Source: an uncultured Eubacteriales bacterium
GTDB lineage: Bacteria > Bacillota > Clostridia > Oscillospirales > Acutalibacteraceae
Length of the DNA stretch: 5,290 nt
Assembly (NCBI GenBank): GCA_948762645.1
Contig: CAQBRY010000023.1
Location: 1 to 5,290, forward strand
Direction: 5' to 3'
Under the pieces are notes generated by a model. It saw only the letters and a program-made list of their open reading frames with translations, searched no databases and was not told the origin of the DNA. This document shows positions 1 to 5,290 of this stretch, one piece after another; the first letter of the stretch is position 1, and each line of letters starts with the position of its first letter. The position numbers were made by a program, and so were the translations under genes.

Positions 1-634
1 GTCCTTGATTTCGTTTATAGGGGCTATTTTTTCATTGATATTTTCTATATATATTTCATCTCTTGCGTCAGAGGCCATTTACGATACTTTTATTGAAAAA
101 AATTTGACAAGCAGTATTAATCAAACGATATCCGACAAAAATTTTAAGTCTGAAGATATTTTTAATAATCTTCCTAATTTCGTAAGTAATGCCTTGAGAA
201 TATATAATATAACAAATGAAAAGGTATCTTCGATAGCTAGAAGCAGCGGACTAGACAAAGAAAAAGTTCTTTCTGATTTATTTTCTCGGGCTATTAAGGG
301 AGTTATTAGAGATATACTTTCGATATTAATTTTCTGGCTTCTCATGATACTTATAGGTACAATTTGTAAAAATCTTTCTTATGTATTTAAACTGCCGGTA
401 CTTCGTCAGATTGACGGTCTGTTAGGAGGAATTTTTGGAGCTTTCAAAGGATACGTAGTTATAGTAATTTTAATGATGTTTTTAAAAATGTTTTTACCTG
501 TTTCAAAAGTATTGCCTGAGGTACTTTCAGATAAAAATATTGATTCTACAGTGTTATTTAGTCATATGTATAAAAGTAATTTGATTTACGAACTTTATAA
601 AAGTATAAATATATTTATTGGAGTAGGTATATGA
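1..634 (+). CDS. CvpA family membrane protein (5' end missing)
   Basis: This is the 3' part of a gene entering from the left edge. The frame is open to the first bases, and the TTG at 5 reads more naturally as an internal Leu codon, because family members carry roughly 20 more N-terminal residues, including a G-x-x-K/R-G-type start to the first helix. About 209 residues are visible. There is a partial membrane helix (about 1-22 of the visible part), a polar region of about 75 residues (about 25-100), then two strong hydrophobic helices (about 101-121 and 145-165). The link between the last two helices carries the best family signature, a Leu-Pro-x-Leu stretch followed by a glycine-rich run (D137-G138 to K148-G149). 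The family is named after E. coli CvpA, needed for colicin V production, but its molecular role in Firmicutes is unsettled. The stop overlaps the next ATG by four bases, indicating translational coupling. The family call is fairly sure; the function is unknown. Confidence 0.8.
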   Translation, partial: SLISFIGAIFSLIFSIYISSLASEAIYDTFIEKNLTSSINQTISDKNFKSEDIFNNLPNFVSNALRIYNITNEKVSSIARSSGLDKEKVLSDLFSRAIKGVIRDILSILIFWLLMILIGTICKNLSYVFKLPVLRQIDGLLGGIFGAFKGYVVIVILMMFLKMFLPVSKVLPEVLSDKNIDSTVLFSHMYKSNLIYELYKSINIFIGVGI

Positions 635-1224
635 TTTGTATATCGAGGGTTATAAGAGAAAATTTTACTATTCCGAATATAATTTCTCTAATAAGGATTT
701 TGTTAATATATCCTTTTGTGATGTATATTTTGAAGGATGAGTATATAAAGTCAGGGATAGTTTTGACAATATCTGGAATAAGCGATCTTTTAGATGGATT
801 TATTGCGAGAAATTTTAATCAGGTGAGTAAACTTGGAAGAATGCTTGACCCAATAGCCGACAAACTTACTTTAATATCTGTTATGATATGTGTTGGATTA
901 AAGTTTAAAGAGATAAAACCATTTGTTATAATATTAATAGCAAAAGAAGTAGTAATGATACTTGCTAGTGCATTTTTACTAAAAAAATGTAAAGCTCCTC
1001 CTGAGGCTAAATGGTATGGTAAGGTGGCTACGGTGTGGTTTTATTTTTCAGCTATTGTAATAATAGCACTTAAGTCTGTATGGAATATACAAAATAATTT
1101 TTTAACAGTATCTTTTATGGCAATAACAGTATTGTTGATGTTTTATGCATTTATAAAATATTTTAAGATTTTTGTAAATATAATAAGAGTAGATAAAGAT
1201 TCTACCAAAATTGATATAAAATAA
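631..1224 (+). CDS. CDP-alcohol phosphatidyltransferase (PgsA- or cardiolipin synthase-like)
   Basis: This is a full-length, 197-residue integral membrane enzyme that transfers a phosphatidyl group from CDP-diacylglycerol to an alcohol in the cytoplasmic membrane. The signature D-x2-D-G-x2-A-R-x8-G-x3-D-x3-D is complete: D52, D55-G56, A59-R60, G69, D73 and D77. These residues bind the CDP moiety and metal ions in this family. An N-terminal I-P-N-x-x-S-L-x-R-I stretch (residues 14-23) is also typical. About six hydrophobic segments can be seen (near 14-34, 39-50, 79-92, 96-117, 127-147 and 155-177). The ATG at 631 is chosen because GGAG (620-623) lies 7 nt upstream and the length fits. The acceptor is uncertain. 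The region after the signature (A-K-E at 104-106, A-K-W-Y-G-K-V-A-T at 126-134) lacks the pattern I expect of classical PgsA and resembles CMP-forming cardiolipin synthase-like members, so either glycerol-3-phosphate or phosphatidylglycerol could be the substrate. Confidence 0.88.
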   Translation: MICISRVIRENFTIPNIISLIRILLIYPFVMYILKDEYIKSGIVLTISGISDLLDGFIARNFNQVSKLGRMLDPIADKLTLISVMICVGLKFKEIKPFVIILIAKEVVMILASAFLLKKCKAPPEAKWYGKVATVWFYFSAIVIIALKSVWNIQNNFLTVSFMAITVLLMFYAFIKYFKIFVNIIRVDKDSTKIDIK

Positions 1225-1252
1225 GAAAATTTTATTTGAAGGGAAAAATATT

Positions 1253-3547
1253 ATGCTTTGTTCGAGATGTAAAAAAAATCCTGCAATTATTTTTGTTTCC
1301 TCAGAGAAAGATATGTCTAATACACAAGGGCTTTGTATATCGTGTGCAAAGGAGATAGGAATAAAACCTGTAAATGATTTGATAGAGAATATTGGCATGT
1401 CAGAGGACGACATAAATTATATGCAGCAGCAGCTGTCAAATATAATAGATGAAGGTTTTGAAGACAGCCAGGACGATAAAGAAGATGGCGAAAATTTTAC
1501 CTATGGTGGAGCAACTACATTTCCTTTCATGAAAAATTTATTTTCAAGTATTAGATTCCCTATGAGTGAAGAGTCTAAAAGCAACAGTGGCAGTAAAGAA
1601 GAGAAAAAAGAAGTTAATAAGAAAAAATCTAAAAGAAAACATATAGATATGTATTGCAGGAACTTAAATCAAAAGGCAAAAAATAATGAACTTGATATAA
1701 TAATCGGTCGAGAAACAGAAATAAACAGGGTTATACAAATACTTTGCAGACGAACTAAAAATAATCCTTGCCTGGTGGGTGAGCCTGGCGTTGGAAAGAC
1801 AGCTATAGCCGAAGGTCTGGCAATAAAAATCGTCAATGGTGACGTACCTAATAAGCTGAGGAATAAAGAGATACATTTATTAGATTTGACGTCTTTAGTA
1901 GCGGGTACGCAGTTTAGAGGGCAATTTGAAAGCAGAATAAAGGGACTTATTGAAGAAGTCCGAAAAGACGGGAATATCATACTTTTTATAGATGAAGTAC
2001 ATAATTTAGTCGGGGCAGGAGATTCAGAAGGATCGATGAGTGCTGCCAATATATTAAAGCCCTCACTTTCCAGAGGAGAAATACAAGTAATTGGAGCTAC
2101 GACGTTTGTAGAGTATAGGAAACACATAGAAAAAGACTCAGCCCTTGAAAGACGCTTTCAACAAGTAAAAGTGTTAGAGTCTACATTGGAAGGAGCAATA
2201 ACCATCCTTAAAGGGATAAAATTTTACTATGAAAACTATCATAGGGTAAGTATATCCGATACGCTAATAGCTAGACTTGTAGTTCTGTCGGAAAGGTATA
2301 TCACAGACAGATTCTTACCTGATAAATCTATAGACCTTTTAGATGAGTCTTGTGCATGTGCAACGCTTAGAAATAAAAAGTTAGAACAGTATGATAGGAT
2401 AAATTCAAAAATAGAAGAATATAAGTTTGAAGAAGAAAGACTATTAGGGCTAGAAGAGAATACGGAAGCTGATTATGAAGCACTTGCGAAAATAAGAGTA
2501 GATATTGCTAAGATGGAAGAAGAGGCAAAAGGACTTCGCAGTGAGGCCCTAAATAATCAGGTAGATGAAAAGGATATAGCAAAAGTAATTGAGCTTTGGA
2601 CTGGTATACCTGCAACTAAAATACAAGAACATGAGTTTAAAAAATTAGAGAAATTAGAAAGTAAATTAAATGAGAAAGTTATTGGTCAGAAACATGCTAT
2701 TGAGAAAATATCCAACGCTATAAAAAGAAATAGAGTACAAATAAATCCTAAAAGAAGGCCGGCTTCGTTTATATTTATAGGGTCTACAGGTGTAGGAAAA
2801 ACGGAACTTGTTAAAACTCTTGCACAGGAATTGTTTGATACTCCCGATAATTTAATAAGACTTGACATGTCAGAATACATGGAAAAACACTCAGTGTCGA
2901 AGATCATAGGATCTCCTCCTGGGTACGTGGGCTATGACGAGGCAGGACAAATTACAGAAAAAGTACGTCAAAAGCCTTATTCTGTATTGTTGCTTGACGA
3001 GATAGAAAAGGCACATCCTGATATTATGAATATACTTTTGCAGGTTCTAGACGAAGGAAAAATTACAGATTCCCATGGTCGAGTAATAAATTTTGAAAAT
3101 ACTGTTATAATTATGACGTCCAATGCTGGAAGCCATGATAAAAACGGTATGGTTGGATTTGGAAAAAGTGATAATGATTTGAGTAAAGAAAAAGCATTTA
3201 AGGCAATATCTGAGTTTTTAAGACCGGAATTTTTAAGTAGGATAGATGAAGTAGTAGTGTTTAATAAGCTGACACAAGATAATTTAAAGAAAATAGCTTG
3301 TTTAATGCTTGATGAATATGTGGGAACATTGTCTGAATACGGTGTTGAATTTAGGTATGATGAAAGTGCTGCGGATATTTTAGCCGGTATGTCTTATGGC
3401 GGAAAAAGCGGCGCCAGGGATCTTAGAAATAATATAAGGAAAAATGTTGAGGATGTTATAGCAAATAAAGTAATTTCTAGTGGTGGATTTAATATGAAAA
3501 CGATTGTTTTAACTGGCGATAAGGAATTAAATTTAGTAATAAAATAA
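1253..3547 (+). CDS. clpE: ClpE-type AAA+ unfoldase (Clp protease ATP-binding subunit)
   Basis: This is a 764-residue Hsp100 chaperone that unfolds proteins and feeds them to ClpP in the cytoplasm. An N-terminal zinc finger (C3-x2-C6, C28-x2-C31) replaces the double Clp-N repeats of ClpC, which points to ClpE. A charged low-complexity linker (about 60-130) follows. AAA domain 1 has Walker A G176-EPGVGKT, Walker B ending D247-E248, sensor 1 GATT 281-284 and Arg fingers R300-R301. A short coiled-coil, UVR-like linker spans about 373-437. AAA domain 2 has Walker A G510-STGVGKT, Walker B ending D582-E583, pore loop GYVG 557-560, sensor 1 N624, Arg finger R663 and sensor 2 G720-A-R. V634-G-F is the likely ClpP-docking tripeptide. 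The domain 1 pore loop has F221, where ClpC usually has Tyr. The start is set by AAGGG (1239-1243), 9 nt upstream. The gene lies 28 bp behind the phosphatidyltransferase gene, with no CtsR-like direct repeat and no ctsR, mcsA or mcsB beside it. The Clp identity is sure; ClpE rather than a zinc-finger ClpC relative is likely. Confidence 0.93.
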   Translation: MLCSRCKKNPAIIFVSSEKDMSNTQGLCISCAKEIGIKPVNDLIENIGMSEDDINYMQQQLSNIIDEGFEDSQDDKEDGENFTYGGATTFPFMKNLFSSIRFPMSEESKSNSGSKEEKKEVNKKKSKRKHIDMYCRNLNQKAKNNELDIIIGRETEINRVIQILCRRTKNNPCLVGEPGVGKTAIAEGLAIKIVNGDVPNKLRNKEIHLLDLTSLVAGTQFRGQFESRIKGLIEEVRKDGNIILFIDEVHNLVGAGDSEGSMSAANILKPSLSRGEIQVIGATTFVEYRKHIEKDSALERRFQQVKVLESTLEGAITILKGIKFYYENYHRVSISDTLIARLVVLSERYITDRFLPDKSIDLLDESCACATLRNKKLEQYDRINSKIEEYKFEEERLLGLEENTEADYEALAKIRVDIAKMEEEAKGLRSEALNNQVDEKDIAKVIELWTGIPATKIQEHEFKKLEKLESKLNEKVIGQKHAIEKISNAIKRNRVQINPKRRPASFIFIGSTGVGKTELVKTLAQELFDTPDNLIRLDMSEYMEKHSVSKIIGSPPGYVGYDEAGQITEKVRQKPYSVLLLDEIEKAHPDIMNILLQVLDEGKITDSHGRVINFENTVIIMTSNAGSHDKNGMVGFGKSDNDLSKEKAFKAISEFLRPEFLSRIDEVVVFNKLTQDNLKKIACLMLDEYVGTLSEYGVEFRYDESAADILAGMSYGGKSGARDLRNNIRKNVEDVIANKVISSGGFNMKTIVLTGDKELNLVIK

Positions 3548-3563
3548 AAAATATTTTTTAGTA

Positions 3564-3593
3564 TTGACACCGCGACGAAAGATATGATAGAAT
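3564..3593 (+). promoter_or_regulatory. Promoter of the tRNA operon
   Basis: A perfect -35 TTGACA (3564-3569) is followed after 18 bp by TAGAAT (3588-3593), preceded by an extended -10 TG at 3585-3586. Transcription should start near 3600, about 12 nt before the first tRNA. An exact TATAAT also lies at 3593-3598, but it is 23 bp from this -35, too far to be its partner. The promoter begins only 16 bp after the clp stop codon. It contains the unusual inverted repeat described separately. Confidence 0.8.
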
Positions 3594-3606
3594 ATAATTC
3601 GTCGCG
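3571..3606. repeat. Perfect 9-bp GC-rich inverted repeat around the tRNA promoter -10
   Basis: CGCGACGAA (3571-3579) and its exact reverse complement TTCGTCGCG (3598-3606) are separated by 18 bases. The left arm fills the start of the -35/-10 spacer, and the right arm covers the end of the -10 region and the expected start site. The arms are strikingly GC-rich against AT-rich surroundings. Possible roles are an operator, a cruciform, or an RNA stem in read-through clp transcripts. It is not an intrinsic terminator, because no T tract follows. Confidence 0.75.
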
Positions 3607-3612
3607 TGAGAT

Positions 3613-3686
<74 letters not shown>

Positions 3687-3731
3687 ATGGTGCCATTATT
3701 TTGTTTATACATTCTAAAGGTACTGCTATTT

Positions 3732-3808
3732 GCGCCAGTAGCTCAGCAGGATAGAGCAACTGCCTTCTAAGCAGTAGGTCAGGGGTTCAAGTCCCTTCTG
3801 GCGTACCA
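3732..3808 (+). tRNA. tRNA-Arg(TCT)
   Basis: Acceptor strand GCGCCAG (3732-3738) pairs with CTGGCGT (3798-3804), with one terminal G-T wobble, then A3805 and encoded CCA. The anticodon stem ACTGC/GCAGT (3759-3763/3771-3775) holds a loop with anticodon TCT at 3766-3768. It reads AGA/AGG, the arginine codons that dominate the genes of this window, as expected for an AT-rich genome. Confidence 0.97.
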
Positions 3809-3816
3809 TTTTTTAT

Positions 3817-3894
<78 letters not shown>

Positions 3895-3920
3895 TTTTTG
3901 AGGATTTTTTGTGTATTTAG

Positions 3921-3995
3921 TGGGGTGTAGCCAAGCGGTAAGGCAATGGACTTTGACTCCATCATTCGCTGGTTCAAATCCAGCCATCCCAGCCA
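3921..3995 (+). tRNA. tRNA-Gln(TTG)
   Basis: Acceptor strand TGGGGTG (3921-3927) pairs with CATCCCA (3985-3991), including one G-T wobble. The weak first pair T-A is typical of tRNA-Gln. The anticodon stem ATGGA/TCCAT (3946-3950/3958-3962) encloses anticodon TTG at 3953-3955. The discriminator is G3992, and CCA is encoded at 3993-3995. It reads CAA/CAG codons. Confidence 0.96.
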
Positions 3996-4008
3996 TATTT
4001 AATTTTAT

Positions 4009-4084
4009 GACTCATTAGCTCAGTTGGCAGAGCACTTGACTTTTAATCAAGGTGTCCGGAGTTCGAATCTCCGATGGGTCACCA
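4009..4084 (+). tRNA. tRNA-Lys(TTT)
   Basis: Acceptor strand GACTCAT (4009-4015) pairs with ATGGGTC (4074-4080), with one T-G wobble. The anticodon stem CTTGA/TCAAG (4035-4039/4047-4051) holds anticodon TTT at 4042-4044. The discriminator is A4081, and CCA is encoded at 4082-4084. It is the last tRNA of the operon; the terminator hairpin starts 10 nt after its CCA. It reads the AAA/AAG codons that are very common in the neighbouring genes. Confidence 0.97.
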
Positions 4085-4093
4085 TTAGGTATG

Positions 4094-4128
4094 AAAACTT
4101 CTGAAAGTATTTTTTCGGGAGTTTTTTT
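4094..4128 (+). terminator. Intrinsic terminator of the tRNA operon
   Basis: A 13-bp stem pairs 4094-4106 with 4113-4125 (core CTTCTG with CGGGAG, two G-T wobbles) around a 6-nt loop. Its 3' arm runs into a seven-T tract at 4122-4128. It directly follows tRNA-Lys, so it closes the tRNA transcript and isolates it from the small ORF downstream. Confidence 0.8.
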
Positions 4129-4182
4129 ATTTAAATTTTTTTGTTAAGTATTAGATAGAGCAAAAACTTTTAAGGAGTATTT

Positions 4183-4323
4183 ATGGGTATAAAAATGTTT
4201 GAAAAAATGTATGTTGTACACATTCACAATTTAAAAGATAAAGAAAGCAATATGTTGAAGTATGGTTTAAGAAATTTTACAAGCATACATTTTTGCGATT
4301 TATCGATCGAACTTACAAGTTGA
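4183..4323 (+). CDS. Hypothetical small protein, 46 residues
   Basis: This ATG-started ORF of 46 codons ends in TGA at 4321. The support is AAGGAG at 4172-4177, 5 nt before the ATG, one of the best Shine-Dalgarno sites in the window. The codons are AT-rich like the neighbours. The predicted protein is soluble and basic, with no signal peptide or membrane helix, and I recognise no family. It contains one H-x-H pair (H13, H15) and one H-x-C pair (H36, C38). These could bind metal, but in so short a protein that is only a remark. It sits alone between the tRNA terminator and the ferritin promoter, with no convincing promoter of its own (the best -10-like match, TATTAG at 4149, lacks a good -35). 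It could be a real small protein, the remnant of a decayed gene, or chance. Confidence 0.45.
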   Translation: MGIKMFEKMYVVHIHNLKDKESNMLKYGLRNFTSIHFCDLSIELTS

Positions 4324-4386
4324 TATAAAATATTTTTCTTTTATTATTTATAATATATAAAGTTACCTTCATATAAGTATTATGTA

Positions 4387-4415
4387 TTGAATATAGTTTT
4401 AGTTTGTAATATAAT
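4387..4415 (+). promoter_or_regulatory. Promoter of the ferritin gene
   Basis: TTGAAT (4387-4392) is followed after exactly 17 bp by a perfect TATAAT (4410-4415). The expected start site near 4422 would give a leader of about 30 nt before the ferritin ATG. The surroundings are very AT-rich, so chance matches are common, but the spacing and the position directly upstream of a gene with its own ribosome binding site make this the best candidate. No clear Fur box overlaps it. Confidence 0.6.
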
Positions 4416-4453
4416 TTGCAGAAATATAAAAATAATTGGATAGGAGATTAAAA

Positions 4454-4960
4454 ATGTCTAAAATCTATGAACTATTAAATGATCAAGTTAATAAAGAATT
4501 TTATTCCTCATATTTATATTTATATTTTGCAAATTTTTATGTAGACAAAGGATTAAATGGATTTGCTAATTGGTATAAAGTACAATCTCAGGAAGAGAAT
4601 GCTCATGCAATGTTGTTTATACAGTATATACAGAATAATGATATGGAAGTAACATTAGAAGCTATAAAAAAACCTGATGTAAAATTGAATGGAAATATTG
4701 ATGCCCTAAAGGCTTCTTTAGAACACGAAAAATATATAACTAAATCAATACATAGCATATATGAACAAGCTTTATGTGAAAAAGACTTTAGAACTATACA
4801 ATTTTTAGATTGGTTTATAAAAGAGCAGGGAGAAGAAGAATCTGCTGCTAGTGAACTTGTTAAGAAAATGGAATTGTTTGGTTTGGATGCAAAAGGATTA
4901 TATATGTTAGATCAGGAAATGGCATCCAGAATATATACTCCACCATCTTTAACTCTGTAA
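4454..4960 (+). CDS. ftnA: Non-heme ferritin (FtnA type)
   Basis: This is a 168-residue cytoplasmic ferritin. It oxidises Fe(II) at a di-iron centre and stores the mineral in a 24-subunit shell, which limits iron toxicity and holds a reserve. Known E. coli FtnA ligands are all present at an offset of two: site A/B residues E15, E48, H51, E92, Q125 and E128; third-site residues E47, E124 and E127; plus Y22 and W120 near the centre. The five-helix pattern is intact, and the length is normal. The ATG at 4454 is preferred over an in-frame TTG at 4436, because AGGAG (4442-4446) lies 7 nt before the ATG and the protein then begins right at helix A. The gene appears monocistronic, with its own promoter. 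Haem-binding bacterioferritin is excluded by the FtnA-like residue pattern, and Dps by length and the ligand arrangement within a single chain. Confidence 0.96.
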   Translation: MSKIYELLNDQVNKEFYSSYLYLYFANFYVDKGLNGFANWYKVQSQEENAHAMLFIQYIQNNDMEVTLEAIKKPDVKLNGNIDALKASLEHEKYITKSIHSIYEQALCEKDFRTIQFLDWFIKEQGEEESAASELVKKMELFGLDAKGLYMLDQEMASRIYTPPSLTL

Positions 4961-5194
4961 AGTATTAAAATTGTCAGTGACGTAATTAAAATTAATATTG
5001 GAATAGTTTTCAAAAAATTAATTAATCAGTCCATTAATGAACGCATTGATTTATTATATTTAGATTTAATATGTCATTAACAAATTTTTACATTTTAAAT
5101 TAAAAATATTTTTTTACTTAAACTTAAGTACGTGTAATATGAATATACTTATTAATTATTTTAATATTATATCATAATTATATTATATAAAAAT
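4961..5194. other. AT-rich stretch without genes, containing one palindrome
   Basis: No ORF with a ribosome binding site, no RNA gene and no GC-rich terminator is seen on either strand. The one ordered element is a palindrome at 5115-5130. A weak, bulged A/T-rich inverted repeat centred on GTCAGTGAC (4973-4981) lies just after the ferritin stop, but it has no following T tract. Confidence 0.6.
5115..5130. repeat. 16-bp palindrome, TACTTAA-AC-TTAAGTA
   Basis: Two perfect 7-bp arms are separated by two bases. The size and symmetry resemble the operator of a dimeric repressor (MarR-type operators have this form), but no promoter or gene start lies next to it. It is about 155 bp past the ferritin stop and about 65 bp before the shared terminator. 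In so AT-rich a context it could also be chance. Confidence 0.4.
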
Positions 5195-5216
5195 GCCTAA
5201 TGTTAGGCGATTTTTT
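5189..5216. terminator. Bidirectional intrinsic terminator
   Basis: GCCTA (5195-5199) pairs with TAGGC (5204-5208) around a 4-nt loop. TTTTTT follows at 5211-5216 on the + strand, and AAAAA precedes at 5189-5193, giving a T tract on the - strand. The hairpin can therefore stop the ferritin transcript and a gene arriving from the right. The stem is short (5 bp), so its strength is moderate. Confidence 0.65.
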
Positions 5217-5231
5217 GGTTTACTTAGGTTA

Positions 5232-5290
5232 TTAGATAGACTTTTTCAAAGAAGATAATAATTCATGGTAAATAAAAAGATAAGCCTCAA
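5232..5290 (-). CDS. C-terminal end of a convergent gene (partial, unknown)
   Basis: On the - strand one frame is open from the window edge and ends in two stop codons in a row (TAA TAA, the first at 5234-5232). The 18 visible residues, EAYLFIYHELLSSLKKSI, read like a normal helical protein tail with a basic end. The frame stops 24 bp before a hairpin that has a T tract in that same direction. Stop placement plus terminator is what makes a real gene end likely. The stretch is too short to name a family, and an 18-codon open frame can occur by chance. Confidence 0.4.
   Translation of the reverse strand, partial: EAYLFIYHELLSSLKKSI

Noticed and set aside
1669..2127. A 152-codon - strand open frame inside clp.
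   Set aside because: It lies wholly antisense to conserved AAA+ domain 1 coding sequence, and its composition follows from the complementary codons.
3546..3559. AAAAAATATTTTTT after the clp stop as a terminator.
   Set aside because: It has no GC pairs and essentially no loop, so it would not form a stable RNA hairpin.
3721..3776. The leader of tRNA-Arg contains TACTGCT, complementary to AGCAGTA in its own anticodon arm, suggesting an alternative fold.
   Set aside because: Seven base pairs that compete with a complete cloverleaf are weak, and a match this short is easily chance.
4961..5000. The inverted repeat near GTCAGTGAC just after ferritin as its terminator.
   Set aside because: The arms are short and bulged, and no T tract follows. 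The hairpin at 5195-5208 is a better candidate.
4149..5240. The sequence TATTAGATAGA occurs twice (4149-4159 and 5230-5240), which could flank an inserted segment carrying ferritin.
   Set aside because: Eleven AT-rich bases shared over a kilobase can arise by chance. The surrounding sequences differ, there is no integrase or inverted terminal repeat, and the second copy overlaps the likely end of a gene.

Overview
The window is AT-rich DNA that looks like a low-GC Firmicute, probably a member of the Clostridia. The evidence is the strong preference for A/T-ending codons, AGA/AGG arginine codons (a tRNA-Arg(TCT) is present), purine-rich Shine-Dalgarno sites, CCA-encoded tRNAs, and a ClpE-type ATPase with an N-terminal zinc finger. 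The species cannot be named from the sequence alone. Every confident gene is on the + strand.

Layout. (1) Positions 1-3547 hold a tight three-gene set: the 3' part of a CvpA-family membrane protein gene, a CDP-alcohol phosphatidyltransferase (PgsA/Cls-like) whose ATG overlaps the previous stop codon as ATGA, and, after a 28-bp gap, a full-length Clp AAA+ unfoldase of ClpE type. No promoter, CtsR-like operator or GC-rich terminator is visible inside this set, so the three genes are probably one transcript. (2) Positions 3564-4128 are a self-contained tRNA operon: a strong promoter, then tRNA-Gly(TCC), tRNA-Arg(TCT), tRNA-His(GTG), tRNA-Gln(TTG) and tRNA-Lys(TTT), all with encoded CCA ends, closed by a hairpin/T-tract terminator. 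A perfect 9-bp GC-rich inverted repeat brackets the -10 element of the promoter. (3) Positions 4183-4323 hold a 46-codon ORF with a very good ribosome binding site and no recognisable family. (4) Positions 4387-4960 hold a non-heme ferritin with its own promoter and all ferroxidase-centre residues. (5) The right end is AT-rich and apparently non-coding, with a palindrome, a hairpin that can terminate in both directions, and what looks like the last 18 codons of a convergent - strand gene running off the window.

How the parts relate. The first block joins envelope functions (CvpA-like membrane protein, phospholipid synthesis) with cytoplasmic protein quality control. The tRNA block supplies translation. 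The ferritin block stores and detoxifies iron. Apart from possible read-through of the clp transcript into the tRNA operon, these are independent units. I do not see a new defence system, mobile element, CRISPR array or biosynthetic cluster. The points most worth a second look are the inverted repeat built into the tRNA promoter, the orphan small ORF, and the palindrome downstream of ferritin.
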